Assembly: GCF_014207425.1 (NCBI RefSeq)
Contig: NZ_JACHFF010000001.1
Span: 186,001 to 250,000 of the forward strand
DNA length: 64,000 bases
Source: Jeotgalicoccus coquinae
GTDB lineage: Bacteria; Bacillota; Bacilli; Staphylococcales; Salinicoccaceae
Direction of reading: 5' to 3'
In this document: piece by piece, positions 46,184-57,493 of the stretch
Layout of the letters: every line of letters begins with the position of its first letter
How positions within the stretch are numbered: position 1 is the first letter of the stretch
Notes under the pieces: model-generated
What the model was told of the DNA's origin: nothing
What the model saw: the letters and a program-made list of their open reading frames with translations, nothing else
The model's database searches: none
Position numbers and translations under genes: made by a program

Positions 46184-46441
46184 ATGCTTAATCTTACTTA
46201 TTACACACGCGACAACTGTCAGCTGTGTAATGAAGGAAAACTCCAAATCAGACTGGCACTGTCTGAACTGAGAGATAACGTAGTGAAACTGACAGAAGTG
46301 AATATTGATAACGACGATGAACTGCAGGAAGAATACATGGTGCGGATACCCGTTCTCAGTGACGGCGGCAACGTGATTCAGGAAGGCATTCTCGACTTTG
46401 TAACTATATATGATTACGTAAAAGATAATTACAGGAAATAA
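46184..46441 (+). CDS. Glutaredoxin-like small thiol protein
   Basis: An 85-residue thioredoxin-fold protein with CQLC (TRDNCQLCNEGK) near the N-terminus and the cis-Pro IPVL, as in the DUF836 glutaredoxin-like family. Substrate unknown. It follows the exporter gene after 3 bases. In S. aureus a homologous gene stands directly before gapR-gapA (from memory); here a terminator and pgk follow. Confidence 0.82.
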   Translation: MLNLTYYTRDNCQLCNEGKLQIRLALSELRDNVVKLTEVNIDNDDELQEEYMVRIPVLSDGGNVIQEGILDFVTIYDYVKDNYRK

Positions 46442-46452
46442 AAACGGTGTAA

Positions 46453-46483
46453 CGGCAGACATATTATGTCTGCCGATTTTTTT
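46453..46483 (+). terminator. Rho-independent terminator after the glutaredoxin-like gene
   Basis: CGGCAGACAT (46453-46462) pairs with ATGTCTGCCG (46466-46475) over a 3-base loop, followed by ATTTTTTT. Confidence 0.92.
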
Positions 46484-46567
46484 GCAGCCGGCAAAATTAC
46501 TTTTATAGTTTTAATAACCGGCTGACATATGTATAATTAGAATGAATATAAATTTGGAGGCGCATTC

Positions 46568-47764
46568 ATGAAGAAGACTCTTGAAGATGTTGAGTTAAAA
46601 GGCAAAAAGGTATTAATACGGGCAGATTTTAACGTGCCGATGAAAAACGGACAGATTACGGATGATACACGTATTAAAGCTGCTGTAAAAACAATTTCTT
46701 ATGTTTTAGCCAAAGGTGGAAAAGTTATTCTGTTTTCACACCTCGGGCGTATTAAAACTAAAGAGGACAAGCGTGAATACTCTCTCGCTCCGGTCGCCGA
46801 CCGTTTAAGCGACATTATGGGGAAAGAAGTGCTTTTCAGCGATAAAACACGCGGCAAGGATCTTGAAGAAGGTATCGCGGAAATGAAGAACGGAGAAGTT
46901 CTTCTTGTTCAAAATACACGCTATGAAGATCTGCACAATTCCAAGGAAAGTAAAAACGATCCTGTTCTCGGAAAATACTGGGCATCGCTCGGTGATATTT
47001 TTGTTAACGACGCGTTCGGTACAGCACACCGTGAACATGCATCGAACGTCGGCATCAGCGAACACCTGCCGGCAGTATCAGGTTTCTTAATGAAGAAAGA
47101 AATCGAGTTTATCGGCGGAGCTGTCGACAATCCGAAATCACCATTCGTTGCGATTCTTGGCGGAGCGAAAGTATCCGACAAAATTAACGTAATCGATAAC
47201 CTGTTAAATAAAGCTGATAAAATTCTTATCGGCGGCGGAATGGCAAACACATTCTTAAAAGCACAGGGACATTCGATCGGTACATCATTAATCGAAGAAG
47301 ACAACATTAAAATTGCCGAAGACCTGCTGGAAAAAGCGGACGGTAAATTAGTGCTTCCTGTGGACGTAGTTGCTGCAGCTGAATTTTCAAATGATGCGGA
47401 TCACCGTATCGTTGCAGTCGACGAAATTCCGGATGACATGATGGCACTTGATATCGGAACTGAAACAGTGAAGTTATATGAGGAAACACTTAAAGGGGCG
47501 AAGACGGTAGTCTGGAACGGACCGATGGGTGTGTTCGAAATGTCGAATTACGCACAGGGGACATCAGGTGTCTGCCAGGCAATCGCGAATCTTGAAGATG
47601 CGGTGACGATTATCGGCGGCGGCGACTCTGCAAGTGCAGCACAGGTGCTGGGTTTTGCCGATAAATTCAGCCATATCTCAACTGGCGGCGGCGCGTCGTT
47701 AGAGTATTTAGAAGGTAAGGAATTGCCGGGTCTGAAGGCAATCGATAACGCTGAGGAGGAGTAA
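46568..47764 (+). CDS. pgk: Phosphoglycerate kinase
   Basis: A 398-residue glycolytic enzyme making ATP from 1,3-bisphosphoglycerate. The signature [14 protein letters not shown], the substrate-binding [14 protein letters not shown] and the C-terminal nucleotide loop GGGDSASA are present. GGAGG precedes the ATG. It is the first gene of the operon here; cggR and gapA, which normally precede pgk in Bacillus and Staphylococcus, are not in this gap of 127 bases. Confidence 0.98.
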   Translation: MKKTLEDVELKGKKVLIRADFNVPMKNGQITDDTRIKAAVKTISYVLAKGGKVILFSHLGRIKTKEDKREYSLAPVADRLSDIMGKEVLFSDKTRGKDLEEGIAEMKNGEVLLVQNTRYEDLHNSKESKNDPVLGKYWASLGDIFVNDAFGTAHREHASNVGISEHLPAVSGFLMKKEIEFIGGAVDNPKSPFVAILGGAKVSDKINVIDNLLNKADKILIGGGMANTFLKAQGHSIGTSLIEEDNIKIAEDLLEKADGKLVLPVDVVAAAEFSNDADHRIVAVDEIPDDMMALDIGTETVKLYEETLKGAKTVVWNGPMGVFEMSNYAQGTSGVCQAIANLEDAVTIIGGGDSASAAQVLGFADKFSHISTGGGASLEYLEGKELPGLKAIDNAEEE

Positions 47765-47769
47765 GTCAT

Positions 47770-48525
47770 ATGCGCACACCATTAATTGCGGGTAACTGGA
47801 AAATGAATATGACAGTTTCAGAAGCGGGAGCATTTGCTGATGAACTGTTAAAGAATACATTAAATGAAAGTGTCGAAGCGGCGATTTGCGCGCCGTTTAT
47901 CGACCTGCCTGTTCTTATTGAGAAGCTGAAAGAGACGAATATTAAAATCGGTGCACAAAATGTGTATTACGAACAGAGCGGTGCATTTACGGGAGAAATC
48001 TCAGCGCCGATGCTGAAAGATCTTGGGGCACATTACGTGATTGCAGGACATTCTGAACGACGCGAATTATTCGGCGAGTCAGACAGCGACGTTAACAAAA
48101 AAGCGCATGCTGTCATTGAAGCGGGCATGGTACCGATTATCTGTGTCGGTGAAACTGAAGAAGAACGTGACAGTGGCCGGCATACAGCAAAAGTTGCCGG
48201 CCAGGTTAAAGCAGCGCTTGAAGGTATTGCAGCCGAAGCAGCCGGTGAACTTGTAATTGCTTACGAACCGATCTGGGCGATTGGTACAGGCAAGAGCGCA
48301 ACGAGCGACGATGCGAATGCAATGTGCACTTCAATCAGAACTGAAGTCGAAAAACTCTACGACAAAGGTATCGCTGACAGCGTGCGTATTTTATACGGCG
48401 GTTCGGTGAAACCTGCAACGATTGAAGATCTTATGTCTAAAAGCGATGTAGACGGCGCATTAGTCGGCGGTGCATCACTGAAGACTGATGACTACACAGC
48501 ATTAGTTTCCGGAGCAGCACGATGA
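47770..48525 (+). CDS. tpiA: Triosephosphate isomerase
   Basis: A 251-residue TIM-barrel enzyme interconverting dihydroxyacetone phosphate and glyceraldehyde-3-phosphate. N/K of GNWKMNM, catalytic His in [10 protein letters not shown] and catalytic Glu in [12 protein letters not shown] are present. GAGGAG of the pgk end acts as its ribosome site. It overlaps gpmI by 4 bases. Confidence 0.98.
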   Translation: MRTPLIAGNWKMNMTVSEAGAFADELLKNTLNESVEAAICAPFIDLPVLIEKLKETNIKIGAQNVYYEQSGAFTGEISAPMLKDLGAHYVIAGHSERRELFGESDSDVNKKAHAVIEAGMVPIICVGETEEERDSGRHTAKVAGQVKAALEGIAAEAAGELVIAYEPIWAIGTGKSATSDDANAMCTSIRTEVEKLYDKGIADSVRILYGGSVKPATIEDLMSKSDVDGALVGGASLKTDDYTALVSGAAR

Positions 48526-50045
48526 AAAAGCCTGCTGCTTTAATTATTCTGGACGGTTTTGCCGAGCGTGAGGAAACGTTCGGCAACGCGATTGCACATG
48601 CAGATATGCCGAACTTTAAAAAATATAAGGATGAGTTTCCGCACGCAAGTTTAAGTGCGTCGGGACTTGATGTTGGTCTGCCTGAAGGGCAGATGGGCAA
48701 CTCCGAAGTCGGGCATTTAAATATTGGTGCCGGCCGTGTTGTGTATCAGAGCTTAACGCGTATAAACAAATCGATTGAAGACGGTGAGTTTCACGAAAAT
48801 AAAGTGCTTTTGACGGCGCTGCAACATGCGAAAACTCATAACAGTAAACTGCACATTATGGGACTGTTAAGCGACGGCGGCGTACACTCGCACTACAGCC
48901 ACCTGTTTGAAGTGCTTAAGATGGCAAAAATTAACGGTTTGGAAGATGTTCTCGTTCACGGTTTCTTAGACGGACGCGACGTATCTAAATCGTCGGCACT
49001 GACATACATAGAGGAAGCGGAACGACAGTTTTCGGATATCGGTGTCGGACAGTTTTCAACAATCAGCGGGCGCTACTATGCGATGGACCGCGACAAACGC
49101 TGGGAGCGCGTGCAGCTTGCATACGACGCAATGGTTCACGGTGAAGGTACTGTGTTCCCAAGTGCTTCTGAAGGCGTCGAAGCGAGTTACGTTAATGAAG
49201 TGTTCGATGAATTCGTTGAGCCGTTTATCGTTAATGAAGCGAAGACAATCGATGATAACGACGCAGTTATTTTTATTAACTTCAGACCGGACCGTGCCGC
49301 CCAGCTGTCAGAAGCGTTTACTGCGCCCGGATTTGACAGCTTTGACCGCGGCGGTAAGATTGGGAATCTGAACTACGTTACATTTACAAAATACAGCGAT
49401 GCAGTTGTTGCGGATGTTGTGTTTGATAAAGTAGACCTCGTTAATACACTTGGTGAAGTCGTATCGAACACCGGCAGGACTCAGCTCCGTATAGCGGAAA
49501 CTGAAAAGTATCCGCACGTCACTTACTTTATGAACGGCGGCCGTCACCATGAGTTTGACGGTGAATCCCGTATCCTGGTGAACTCGCCGAAAGTTGCAAC
49601 GTACGATCTGCAGCCGGAGATGAGTATTCATGAAGTGACGGATCAGCTTTTAGGTGCACTTGACGGCGGGGAACTCGACATGGTTATTTTAAACTTTGCG
49701 AACCCCGATATGGTCGGCCACAGCGGAATGCTTGAACCGACGGTCAAAGCACTTGAAGCAGTGGACGAAAGTCTCGGTAGAGTAGTCGATAAAATTCTCG
49801 GTCTTAACGGAACGGCAATTATTACAGCAGACCACGGCAACGCCGACGAAGTTGTCACAATTGCAGGTGAACCGATGACGGCGCACACCGTTAACCCGGT
49901 CCCCGTTATCGTTACGGATAAAGAGGTAATGCTTCGTGAAGGCGGCCGCCTTGCGGACCTTGCACCGACAATGCTGGATATAATGAACATTAATCAGCCT
50001 GAAGACATGACAGGTAAGAGCCTTTTAATTAAAAATACGTTATAA
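48522..50045 (+). CDS. gpmI: 2,3-bisphosphoglycerate-independent phosphoglycerate mutase
   Basis: A 507-residue Mn-dependent mutase of the alkaline phosphatase superfamily. [10 protein letters not shown], the phosphoserine nucleophile region [18 protein letters not shown], and C-terminal metal ligands in [10 protein letters not shown] and [11 protein letters not shown] are visible. It converts 3- to 2-phosphoglycerate between pgk and eno in the same operon. Confidence 0.98.
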   Translation: MKKPAALIILDGFAEREETFGNAIAHADMPNFKKYKDEFPHASLSASGLDVGLPEGQMGNSEVGHLNIGAGRVVYQSLTRINKSIEDGEFHENKVLLTALQHAKTHNSKLHIMGLLSDGGVHSHYSHLFEVLKMAKINGLEDVLVHGFLDGRDVSKSSALTYIEEAERQFSDIGVGQFSTISGRYYAMDRDKRWERVQLAYDAMVHGEGTVFPSASEGVEASYVNEVFDEFVEPFIVNEAKTIDDNDAVIFINFRPDRAAQLSEAFTAPGFDSFDRGGKIGNLNYVTFTKYSDAVVADVVFDKVDLVNTLGEVVSNTGRTQLRIAETEKYPHVTYFMNGGRHHEFDGESRILVNSPKVATYDLQPEMSIHEVTDQLLGALDGGELDMVILNFANPDMVGHSGMLEPTVKALEAVDESLGRVVDKILGLNGTAIITADHGNADEVVTIAGEPMTAHTVNPVPVIVTDKEVMLREGGRLADLAPTMLDIMNINQPEDMTGKSLLIKNTL

Positions 50046-50075
50046 TAAATTCGAACTTAACTAATAAAGGAGTAG

Positions 50076-51380
<1,305 letters not shown>

Positions 51381-51387
51381 TTATTGG

Positions 51388-51413
51388 AAACCCCTCGTGA
51401 GAGGGGTTTTTTG
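51388..51413 (+). terminator. Rho-independent terminator of the glycolytic operon
   Basis: CCCCTC-GTGA-GAGGGG (51391-51406) followed by TTTTTT. Confidence 0.93.
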
Positions 51414-51460
51414 TTGTTTGTGGGGAGAATTATGCGGGGATTTCGAAGTTTGGATAAGGA

Positions 51461-51805
51461 TGAGACAGATGGTGTTTGAAAAGCCAAACTATCTCATAAT
51501 GGGGGGTGAAATGAGACGGAAGGTGTTTGAAAAGCCAAACTGTCTCATAAGCGGGGGTGAAATGCGACAGATGATGTTTGAAAAGCCAAACTGTCTCATA
51601 AGCGGGGGTGAAATGCGACAGATGATGTTTGAAAAGCCAAACTGTCTCATAATTGGGAGTGAAATGAGACAGATGATGTTTGAAAAGCCAAACTGTCTCA
51701 TAATCATGGTGAAAATGAGATGGAAGGTGTTTGAAAAGCGAAACTGTCTCATAAGCGGGGGTAAAATGAGACAGATGATGTTTGAAAAGCGAAACTGTCT
51801 CATAA
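51461..51805. repeat. 51-bp tandem repeat array, seven units, hairpin-forming
   Basis: TGAGAC (or TGCGAC) begins a unit at 51461, 51512, 51563, 51614, 51665, 51716 and 51767, an exact 51-base period. A typical unit can fold as TGAGACA-gatgat bulge-GTTTG-aaaagc-CAAAC-TGTCTCA, a 12-bp stem with a one-sided bulge, joined by a G-rich spacer (AAGCGGGGGTGAAA). Substitutions occur in the stem arms (A-to-C in units 3 and 4, G-to-A in unit 1). Because 51 is divisible by three, frames stay open on both strands, but no ribosome site precedes them. The array lies between the convergent eno and NERD genes and fills most of that 473-base gap. Confidence 0.96.
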
Positions 51806-51853
51806 TCACTAAGGATATTAATTAGAAGGTGATTTAAACCTTACAATGTTCGT

Positions 51854-52876
51854 TTAAAAGATAATTAATCCATTTCTTTTGTATTTACGTACACAAGAAC
51901 TACTGATTGCTCCTCCGCTCAATATAGAAATTCTTACAGGAGAGATCTCCCAGGCAGGATTTAATGTCCTAATCTCATCAATCAATATTTCTACAATTTT
52001 TAAAGTTTTGTATGTAGACTTGCATGATGAACATCTATACATATAAGGACTTACTTTCTCAAGCTCCGCAACCGAATCGCACAGGTAACAAAACACGCCG
52101 GAGCGAAGCTCTTCGAAGTTTACGTTCGCCGGCAGGTCATACATCGATTTTACGAGCCGGCGGCTGTTGAGATAATCAACGAGTGAACTGTGATCATAAC
52201 GATTGGAAATGCATATGCTTGAAAGCCGCCGGTGTGTGTTACTGGGAACCATCAAATTTTCTATGGCGGGCATGTTGTAGATTGTCTGCTTTGGATTCAC
52301 GAATACGAGATGGGGCGTGATATCACTTTTAAATCCGCCGTCACGAATCAGGAAGTCGAGTGTAGTGCGCTGGCGGTTGACCTGCACACTTAAGTCCTTG
52401 TATTCCTGTCCGCTGATGAAAAACCAGGATTTTTTTCCGTAAACTAAGTCGAAGCCGAAGTTCTTCACTTCGAAAGTGTAGATGCGGTCACCGGCGACAA
52501 GAAGGTTATCGATCTGAACTTCGCTGAATCCGCTGGCTACTTTCATTGTTTCGGCACCTGCATCGATTTTAAAGCGGAAGTCTTTCAAGTGATATACGTC
52601 CATGTCCCGCACAGCTTCGTCGAGCAGTTTATCGAATTCAAGCTCGCCCTGATATCCACGGGTTAATTTCTCTCTTTCTTTTTCTTCGGTCTCGCCTGGC
52701 AATGTGCGTCGCGACAGGATTTGCAGTTGTTTGAGTTTTAATGGAAGTTTGCGCATAGCAATAACATAAGTGACAAGTAAATTATCTCCAAATGACAGCA
52801 ATTTAAAAACTGCGGATGAAAACAGACAGTCTTCAGAAATCTGCAGCACCGTGTAAGTTAAAAAAACTTCATACAT
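51854..52876 (-). CDS. NERD-domain (nuclease-related) protein with C-terminal zinc ribbon
   Basis: A protein of up to 340 residues. The NERD domain (GYQGELEFDKLLDE, IDNLLVAGDRIYTFEVKNFGFD) has the E...D...ExK spacing of restriction-endonuclease-like folds. A C-terminal CYLCD...CSSCK set looks like a zinc ribbon. The start is uncertain: the ATG at 52876 has GGAGG three bases before it, whereas the ATG at 52756 (MRKLPLKLKQL) fits where homologues usually begin but lacks a ribosome site. Function is unknown; NERD proteins have been linked to DNA processing. It is divergent from secG. Confidence 0.75.
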   Translation of the reverse strand: MYEVFLTYTVLQISEDCLFSSAVFKLLSFGDNLLVTYVIAMRKLPLKLKQLQILSRRTLPGETEEKEREKLTRGYQGELEFDKLLDEAVRDMDVYHLKDFRFKIDAGAETMKVASGFSEVQIDNLLVAGDRIYTFEVKNFGFDLVYGKKSWFFISGQEYKDLSVQVNRQRTTLDFLIRDGGFKSDITPHLVFVNPKQTIYNMPAIENLMVPSNTHRRLSSICISNRYDHSSLVDYLNSRRLVKSMYDLPANVNFEELRSGVFCYLCDSVAELEKVSPYMYRCSSCKSTYKTLKIVEILIDEIRTLNPAWEISPVRISILSGGAISSSCVRKYKRNGLIIF

Positions 52877-52993
52877 CCACCTCCGCTCAAACTCCAATAT
52901 GACAACTGCATTACAAATTACCCGTTTACATTGCACATACAGTAAATTTTTGGTACTATTTATACTGTTAATATAAATCGGAGGGGTATCTTC

Positions 52994-53224
52994 ATGCAGA
53001 CACTACTCATCGTTCTGTTAATCATCGTGTGTATATCGCTTATCGCTGTAGTGTTACTACAATCCGGGAAAAGTGCCGGCCTGTCAGGAGCAATCGGCGG
53101 CGGTGCTGAGCAGATGTTCGGTAAGCAAAAAGCGCGCGGTATGGACTTGGTTTTACATAGAGCAACTGTAATTTTATCAGTTCTGTTCTTTATGATAATG
53201 CTGTTACTGACATACTTAGGTTAA
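52994..53224 (+). CDS. secG: Preprotein translocase subunit SecG
   Basis: A 76-residue protein with two membrane helices flanking the conserved [25 protein letters not shown] loop (quoted in part) of SecG, an accessory subunit of the SecYEG channel. GGAGGGG lies ten bases before the ATG. Its position after eno and before est-rnr-smpB is conserved in Staphylococcus and Bacillus. Confidence 0.95.
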   Translation: MQTLLIVLLIIVCISLIAVVLLQSGKSAGLSGAIGGGAEQMFGKQKARGMDLVLHRATVILSVLFFMIMLLLTYLG

Positions 53225-53239
53225 TACGTTAAAAGGTGG

Positions 53240-53279
53240 GCCCGAATCCGATTAATCCCGGATTCAGGCTCTTTTTTTA
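53240..53279 (+). terminator. Rho-independent terminator of secG
   Basis: GAATCCG (53244-53250) pairs with CGGATTC (53259-53265), with flanking GCC/GGC, followed by TTTTTTT. Confidence 0.88.
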
Positions 53280-53354
53280 TGTTTGGAACGATGATTCTTT
53301 AGTATCTTCGAAATTTAGCGTACAATAAAAGTAACACTATTTTGAGGTGACCCC

Positions 53355-54104
53355 ATGAATATAAAACTGCCCGAAAAATTTTACTTTAAAGAAAACAGCG
53401 GTGATAATGCCGTCCTGCTGCTCCACGGATTTACGGGGAATACGTCCGATGTGAGACAGCTTGGCCGCTATCTGCAAAAGAAACGCATGACGTCTTATTC
53501 GATAAACTACGAAGGTCATGCCGAGCATCCTGAAAAGATCACGGAGTCTTCGCCGTTCGTCTGGTATAAACAGGCGGTAGAAGCGTACGACTTTCTGAGA
53601 GATGAAGGCTACAGCAATATTTTTGTTGCGGGCGTGTCGCTCGGCGGTGTTATTGCGCTGAAGCTTGCGGCTGAACGCGATGTAACAGGTATCAGTACAA
53701 TCTGCAGCCCGATGTACATGAAGGAATCCGGACAGCTGTATGAGCAGTTTATCGTGTACGCGGAAAAGTATTTAAAGATGTTTGAACAGAAAACGCCTGA
53801 CGAAATTAAAAAAGAGACCGGAAAACTTGAAATGACAGCAGTTTTTGATGACATCAGCACGTTTATAAATTCCGTAAGAGGGAATTTGGAAGATGTTAAC
53901 GTTCCGCTGTTTACCGCCCAGGCGGTTCATGACAAAGTGATCGATCCGGACAGCGCCAACGTTATTTATAATGGTGCCGGGTCTGAAGAAAAAGAAATTA
54001 AATGGTACGATAAAGGCGGTCACGTACTGACTATAGATGAGAGCAAGGAAGAATTATTTGAAGATATATACAATTTTATTGAACAGCACGACTTACAGTA
54101 TTAA
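53355..54104 (+). CDS. est: Carboxylesterase (Est30 family)
   Basis: A 249-residue alpha/beta-hydrolase. The oxyanion-hole LLLHGFTGN, nucleophile elbow GVSLGG (Ser near 95), Asp in HDKVIDPDSA and His in KGGHVLT form the triad of the Bacillus Est30 carboxylesterase group. The physiological substrate is unknown. TGAGGTGA precedes the ATG. Location between secG and rnr is conserved. Confidence 0.92.
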   Translation: MNIKLPEKFYFKENSGDNAVLLLHGFTGNTSDVRQLGRYLQKKRMTSYSINYEGHAEHPEKITESSPFVWYKQAVEAYDFLRDEGYSNIFVAGVSLGGVIALKLAAERDVTGISTICSPMYMKESGQLYEQFIVYAEKYLKMFEQKTPDEIKKETGKLEMTAVFDDISTFINSVRGNLEDVNVPLFTAQAVHDKVIDPDSANVIYNGAGSEEKEIKWYDKGGHVLTIDESKEELFEDIYNFIEQHDLQY

Positions 54105-54125
54105 TAACAGATATGGAGGATTACA

Positions 54126-56429
54126 ATGAGAGACTTTAAAGAAGAAATATTAGCCATTGTAAATAGCGATGACTACAAACCGATGACAACAGATGAGTTT
54201 AAAGAATCTTTTGGAGCGGATGATTCGGAAGAATTCAAAGATATGGTGAAAACTTTAGTCTCTCTTGAAGAATCCGGTAAATTAGTCCGCACGAAGAAAG
54301 ACAAATATATGAAGTCACCGGACTCCAACAAAGTAAAAGGGACTTTATCAATGCATAAGCGCGGTTTTGGTTTCCTGCGTCCCGAAGAAGAGGAAATCGA
54401 AGATGTATTCATTCCGCCGAACGCGGTAAATGGTGCATTTGACGGGGACACTGTCCTTGTTGAAGTGGAAACAAGCACGCGCGGCGACAAGACTGAAGGA
54501 CACGTCGTCAGTATTTTAGAACGCGGCGTCACGAAATTTGTCGGCGAGTACAGTGCCAACGTCAACTACGGTTTCGTAGTGCCTGATTCGAAAACTTTTA
54601 AAACAGATGTATTCATACCGAGAAATAATAACCTCGGTGCAATTGACGGGCACAAAGTGCTTGTGGAAATTACGAAATTCCCGGACAGCCAGGATCAGGG
54701 CAACCCTGAAGGACATGTCATTCAGATTTTAGGCCATAAAAATGACCCGGGTGTCGATATTCTTTCGATTATTTACCAGCACGGTATTGATATTGATTTT
54801 CCGGATGAAGTGCTCGAACAGGCTGAAGGCATCCCTGACGAAATTAATCAGGATGACACAAAAGGCAGAGTCGATCTCCGCGACGATTTTACAATTACGA
54901 TTGACGGTGCAGACGCGAAAGACCTGGATGATGCTGTCAGCGTTAAGAAGCTCGGCAACGGCAACTACGAACTGACAGTCAGCATTGCAGACGTCAGCCA
55001 TTATATTACGAAGAACTCGCCGATGGACGAAGAAGCGTATCACCGCGGAACGAGTGTCTATTTAGTAGACCGTGTAATTCCGATGATTCCGCACCGTTTA
55101 TCGAATGGAATCTGTTCGTTAAACCCGCATGTCGATCGTCTGACACTGAGCTGCCGCATGGAGTTCACTCCGGGCGGCAAGGCAGTCGACCACGAAATTT
55201 TCGAAAGTGTTATCAAATCGGATTACCGCATGACTTACGGCAATGTTAACTTAATGCTTACTGATAAAGACCAGAGTGTTATTGATGAGTTCAAAGAAGT
55301 GTACGAGCCGCTGCTTGCAGCTGAAGAACTGGCTGCGATTCTGCGTGCCAAACGCGAAAAACGCGGTGCAATTGACTTTGATTTCGACGAAGCGGCAGTA
55401 GTTGTCGGCGACGACGGTACGCCTGAAGATATCGTTCTCCGCAACCGCGGAACCGGCGAGAAAATGATTGAAGAATTTATGCTTGCAGCAAACGAAGCGG
55501 TCGCGGAACACTTCCACTGGATGGAAGTGCCGTTTATGTACCGTATTCACGAAGAACCGAAGGAAGAAAAACTGAGCAAGTTTTTCGATTTCCTTACAGG
55601 TTTCGGTGTGGTTGTTAAAGGTAAAGGTAATCAAATTCACCCGCATGCACTGCAGGAAATCATTGAAGAAGTGAAAGGCCGTCCGGAAGAGATGGTTATT
55701 TCAACGCTGATGCTGCGCTCGATGCAGCAGGCAAAATATTCTCCGGAATCACTGGGTCACTTCGGACTGTCGACGGAGTTCTATACTCACTTTACGTCAC
55801 CGATCCGCCGTTATCCTGACTTAATCGTTCACCGTCTGATCCGCGAGTACCTGTTTAACGGGAAAACTGATGCGAAGACAATCCGCCGCAATAAGAGCGA
55901 ACTGCCTGAAATTGCGAAACATACGTCGGAAAGAGAACGACGCGCCCAGGATGCAGAGCGCGACACTGATGATCTGAAAAAAGCGGAGTTCATGATGAAA
56001 CATGTGGGCGAAACTTTCGAAGGTGTAGTGGCAGGCGTAATGAACTTCGGTATGTTTGTTGAATTGCCGAATACGATTGAAGGTCTGGTTCACGTTACCA
56101 ATATGACGGATGACCATTACAACTTTAATGAACGTGCAATGGCAATGATTGGCGAACGCACAGGCACGGTATTCCGCATTGGAGACAAAGTGGAAATCGA
56201 AGTGATGGGTGTTAACCTTGAAGAGCGTTTAATCGACTTCAAAGTTGTCGGCATGCCTGACAGAAAACGTCCGGAGAGAAAGCAGGCGCCTGTAACAATT
56301 AAAGGCGATGCGAGAGATAACAAAAAGGAAAAGACACGGTCACGTGAAAAGAAAGGCAGCTACAATAAAGGCGGCAAGAAAAAACCTTTCTATAAATCAG
56401 TGGCGAAAAAAGGCAAAGGAAAGAAGTAG
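54126..56429 (+). CDS. rnr: Ribonuclease R
   Basis: A 767-residue 3'-5' exoribonuclease. An N-terminal winged helix, two cold-shock domains ([22 protein letters not shown]), the RNB catalytic domain ([15 protein letters not shown] with the metal-binding Asp cluster), an S1 domain ([20 protein letters not shown]) and a Lys-rich tail are visible. It degrades structured RNA and works with SmpB-tmRNA in clearing non-stop mRNAs. GGAGG precedes the ATG. Confidence 0.97.
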   Translation: MRDFKEEILAIVNSDDYKPMTTDEFKESFGADDSEEFKDMVKTLVSLEESGKLVRTKKDKYMKSPDSNKVKGTLSMHKRGFGFLRPEEEEIEDVFIPPNAVNGAFDGDTVLVEVETSTRGDKTEGHVVSILERGVTKFVGEYSANVNYGFVVPDSKTFKTDVFIPRNNNLGAIDGHKVLVEITKFPDSQDQGNPEGHVIQILGHKNDPGVDILSIIYQHGIDIDFPDEVLEQAEGIPDEINQDDTKGRVDLRDDFTITIDGADAKDLDDAVSVKKLGNGNYELTVSIADVSHYITKNSPMDEEAYHRGTSVYLVDRVIPMIPHRLSNGICSLNPHVDRLTLSCRMEFTPGGKAVDHEIFESVIKSDYRMTYGNVNLMLTDKDQSVIDEFKEVYEPLLAAEELAAILRAKREKRGAIDFDFDEAAVVVGDDGTPEDIVLRNRGTGEKMIEEFMLAANEAVAEHFHWMEVPFMYRIHEEPKEEKLSKFFDFLTGFGVVVKGKGNQIHPHALQEIIEEVKGRPEEMVISTLMLRSMQQAKYSPESLGHFGLSTEFYTHFTSPIRRYPDLIVHRLIREYLFNGKTDAKTIRRNKSELPEIAKHTSERERRAQDAERDTDDLKKAEFMMKHVGETFEGVVAGVMNFGMFVELPNTIEGLVHVTNMTDDHYNFNERAMAMIGERTGTVFRIGDKVEIEVMGVNLEERLIDFKVVGMPDRKRPERKQAPVTIKGDARDNKKEKTRSREKKGSYNKGGKKKPFYKSVAKKGKGKK

Positions 56430-56435
56430 AGGCTT

Positions 56436-56906
56436 ATGAGTAAAGGCAACGAGAAAACTAAGCCGCTTGCACAAAACCGTAAAGCGGGTCACGATTATTC
56501 AATTGATGGCACGATTGAAGCGGGTCTTGTGCTCCGCGGTACAGAAATCAAATCCATACGCCGCGGGTCTGCGAATTTAAAAGACTCGTATGCGCGTGTT
56601 TACCAGAATGAAATGTATGTCTACAACATGCACATTGCGCCGTACGAAGAGGGGAACCGTTTTAACCACGAACCGCTCCGTACGCGCAAGCTGCTGCTTC
56701 ACCGCAAGGAGATTGATAAGCTTCGCGGTCATATGCAGGAGCCCGGGAACGCGATTATTCCGCTGAAACTGTATATTAAAAACGGCGTCTGTAAAATGCT
56801 GTTAGGCATTGCGACAGGTAAGAAAAAATACGATAAACGCGAAGATCTGAAGAAAAAACAAATGAAACGTGAGATTGACCGTGCATTGAAGGAGCAGTAC
56901 CGTTAA
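56436..56906 (+). CDS. smpB: SsrA-binding protein SmpB
   Basis: A 156-residue beta-barrel protein that binds tmRNA and takes it to stalled ribosomes. [21 protein letters not shown] and the basic C-terminal tail ([13 protein letters not shown]) are typical. It follows rnr after 6 bases and precedes ssrA. Confidence 0.97.
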   Translation: MSKGNEKTKPLAQNRKAGHDYSIDGTIEAGLVLRGTEIKSIRRGSANLKDSYARVYQNEMYVYNMHIAPYEEGNRFNHEPLRTRKLLLHRKEIDKLRGHMQEPGNAIIPLKLYIKNGVCKMLLGIATGKKKYDKREDLKKKQMKREIDRALKEQYR

Positions 56907-56907
56907 T

Positions 56908-56936
56908 TTGGCAATGGGTTTTTATCGTGTTATAAT
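56908..56936 (+). promoter_or_regulatory. Promoter of the tmRNA gene
   Basis: TTGGCA (56908-56913), 17-base spacer, TATAAT (56931-56936) with an extended TG element just before it. It starts right after the smpB stop and lies 40 bases upstream of the mature tmRNA. Confidence 0.85.
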
Positions 56937-56976
56937 ATGAAGTGCTCGACGAAATACGTCGGTATTTAAATAATCC

Positions 56977-57334
56977 GGGGACGTTCCGGATTCGACAGGG
57001 GCTATTCGGGCATTTTAAGCGTGTCGGAGGTTTCGGCTTCGTTATCAACGATACTCAGTTTAATAACTGGCAAACAAAACAATTTCGCAGTAGCTGCCTA
57101 AGAGCGCTCTGCATCATCCCATGAGCTTGCCTATGGCCCGTGACGATGATTCAACTATAATAGGATACGCCCTTTGGTCTGCGGTCGGAAGACTAAAAGG
57201 AAGAGATTAACCGGACTAGCATGGAATGAGGTTTGTTCATTACCATCATCCATGTGAAACTCAATAATGGACTACACACGTAGAAAGAAATGTTGCGAGG
57301 TCTCTGGACGCGGGTTCAACTCCCGCCGTCTCCA
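56977..57334 (+). ncRNA. ssrA: Transfer-messenger RNA (tmRNA)
   Basis: About 358 bases from GGGGACGTTCCGGATTCGAC to the T arm GGACGCGGGTTCAACTCCCG and CGTCTCC plus discriminator A. GGGGACG at the start pairs with CGTCTCC at the end (one G-U). CCA is not encoded. The tag frame is 57069-57101: GGC AAA CAA AAC AAT TTC GCA GTA GCT GCC TAA, giving GKQNNFAVAA, which ends in the usual AVAA degron. With SmpB it rescues stalled ribosomes and marks peptides for ClpXP. Confidence 0.95.
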
Positions 57335-57338
57335 TATT

Positions 57339-57376
57339 AAAGACTCAATCCTTTATCGGGATTGAGTCTTTTTTTT
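57339..57376 (+). terminator. Rho-independent terminator of ssrA
   Basis: AAAGACTCAATCC pairs with GGATTGAGTCTTT over a 7-base loop, followed by a T run. Confidence 0.92.
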
Positions 57377-57493
57377 ACGTTAAATTAGAATTTTATCCGG
57401 GTAATTTAATTAACCTTTAATCATTCGTCTACTGATTCATAACTTTTCAAGTGTAATTTGTATATTAACACATCAGAGAAAGGGAGATTCATT

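Noticed and set aside
51397-51825. 142-residue plus-strand frame and 106-residue minus-strand frame through the 51-bp repeats
   Set aside because: The period is divisible by three, so frames stay open on both strands by default. The plus frame would start inside the eno terminator and neither has a ribosome site.
56942-57124. 60-residue frame between smpB and glxK
   Set aside because: It lies within the tmRNA gene.
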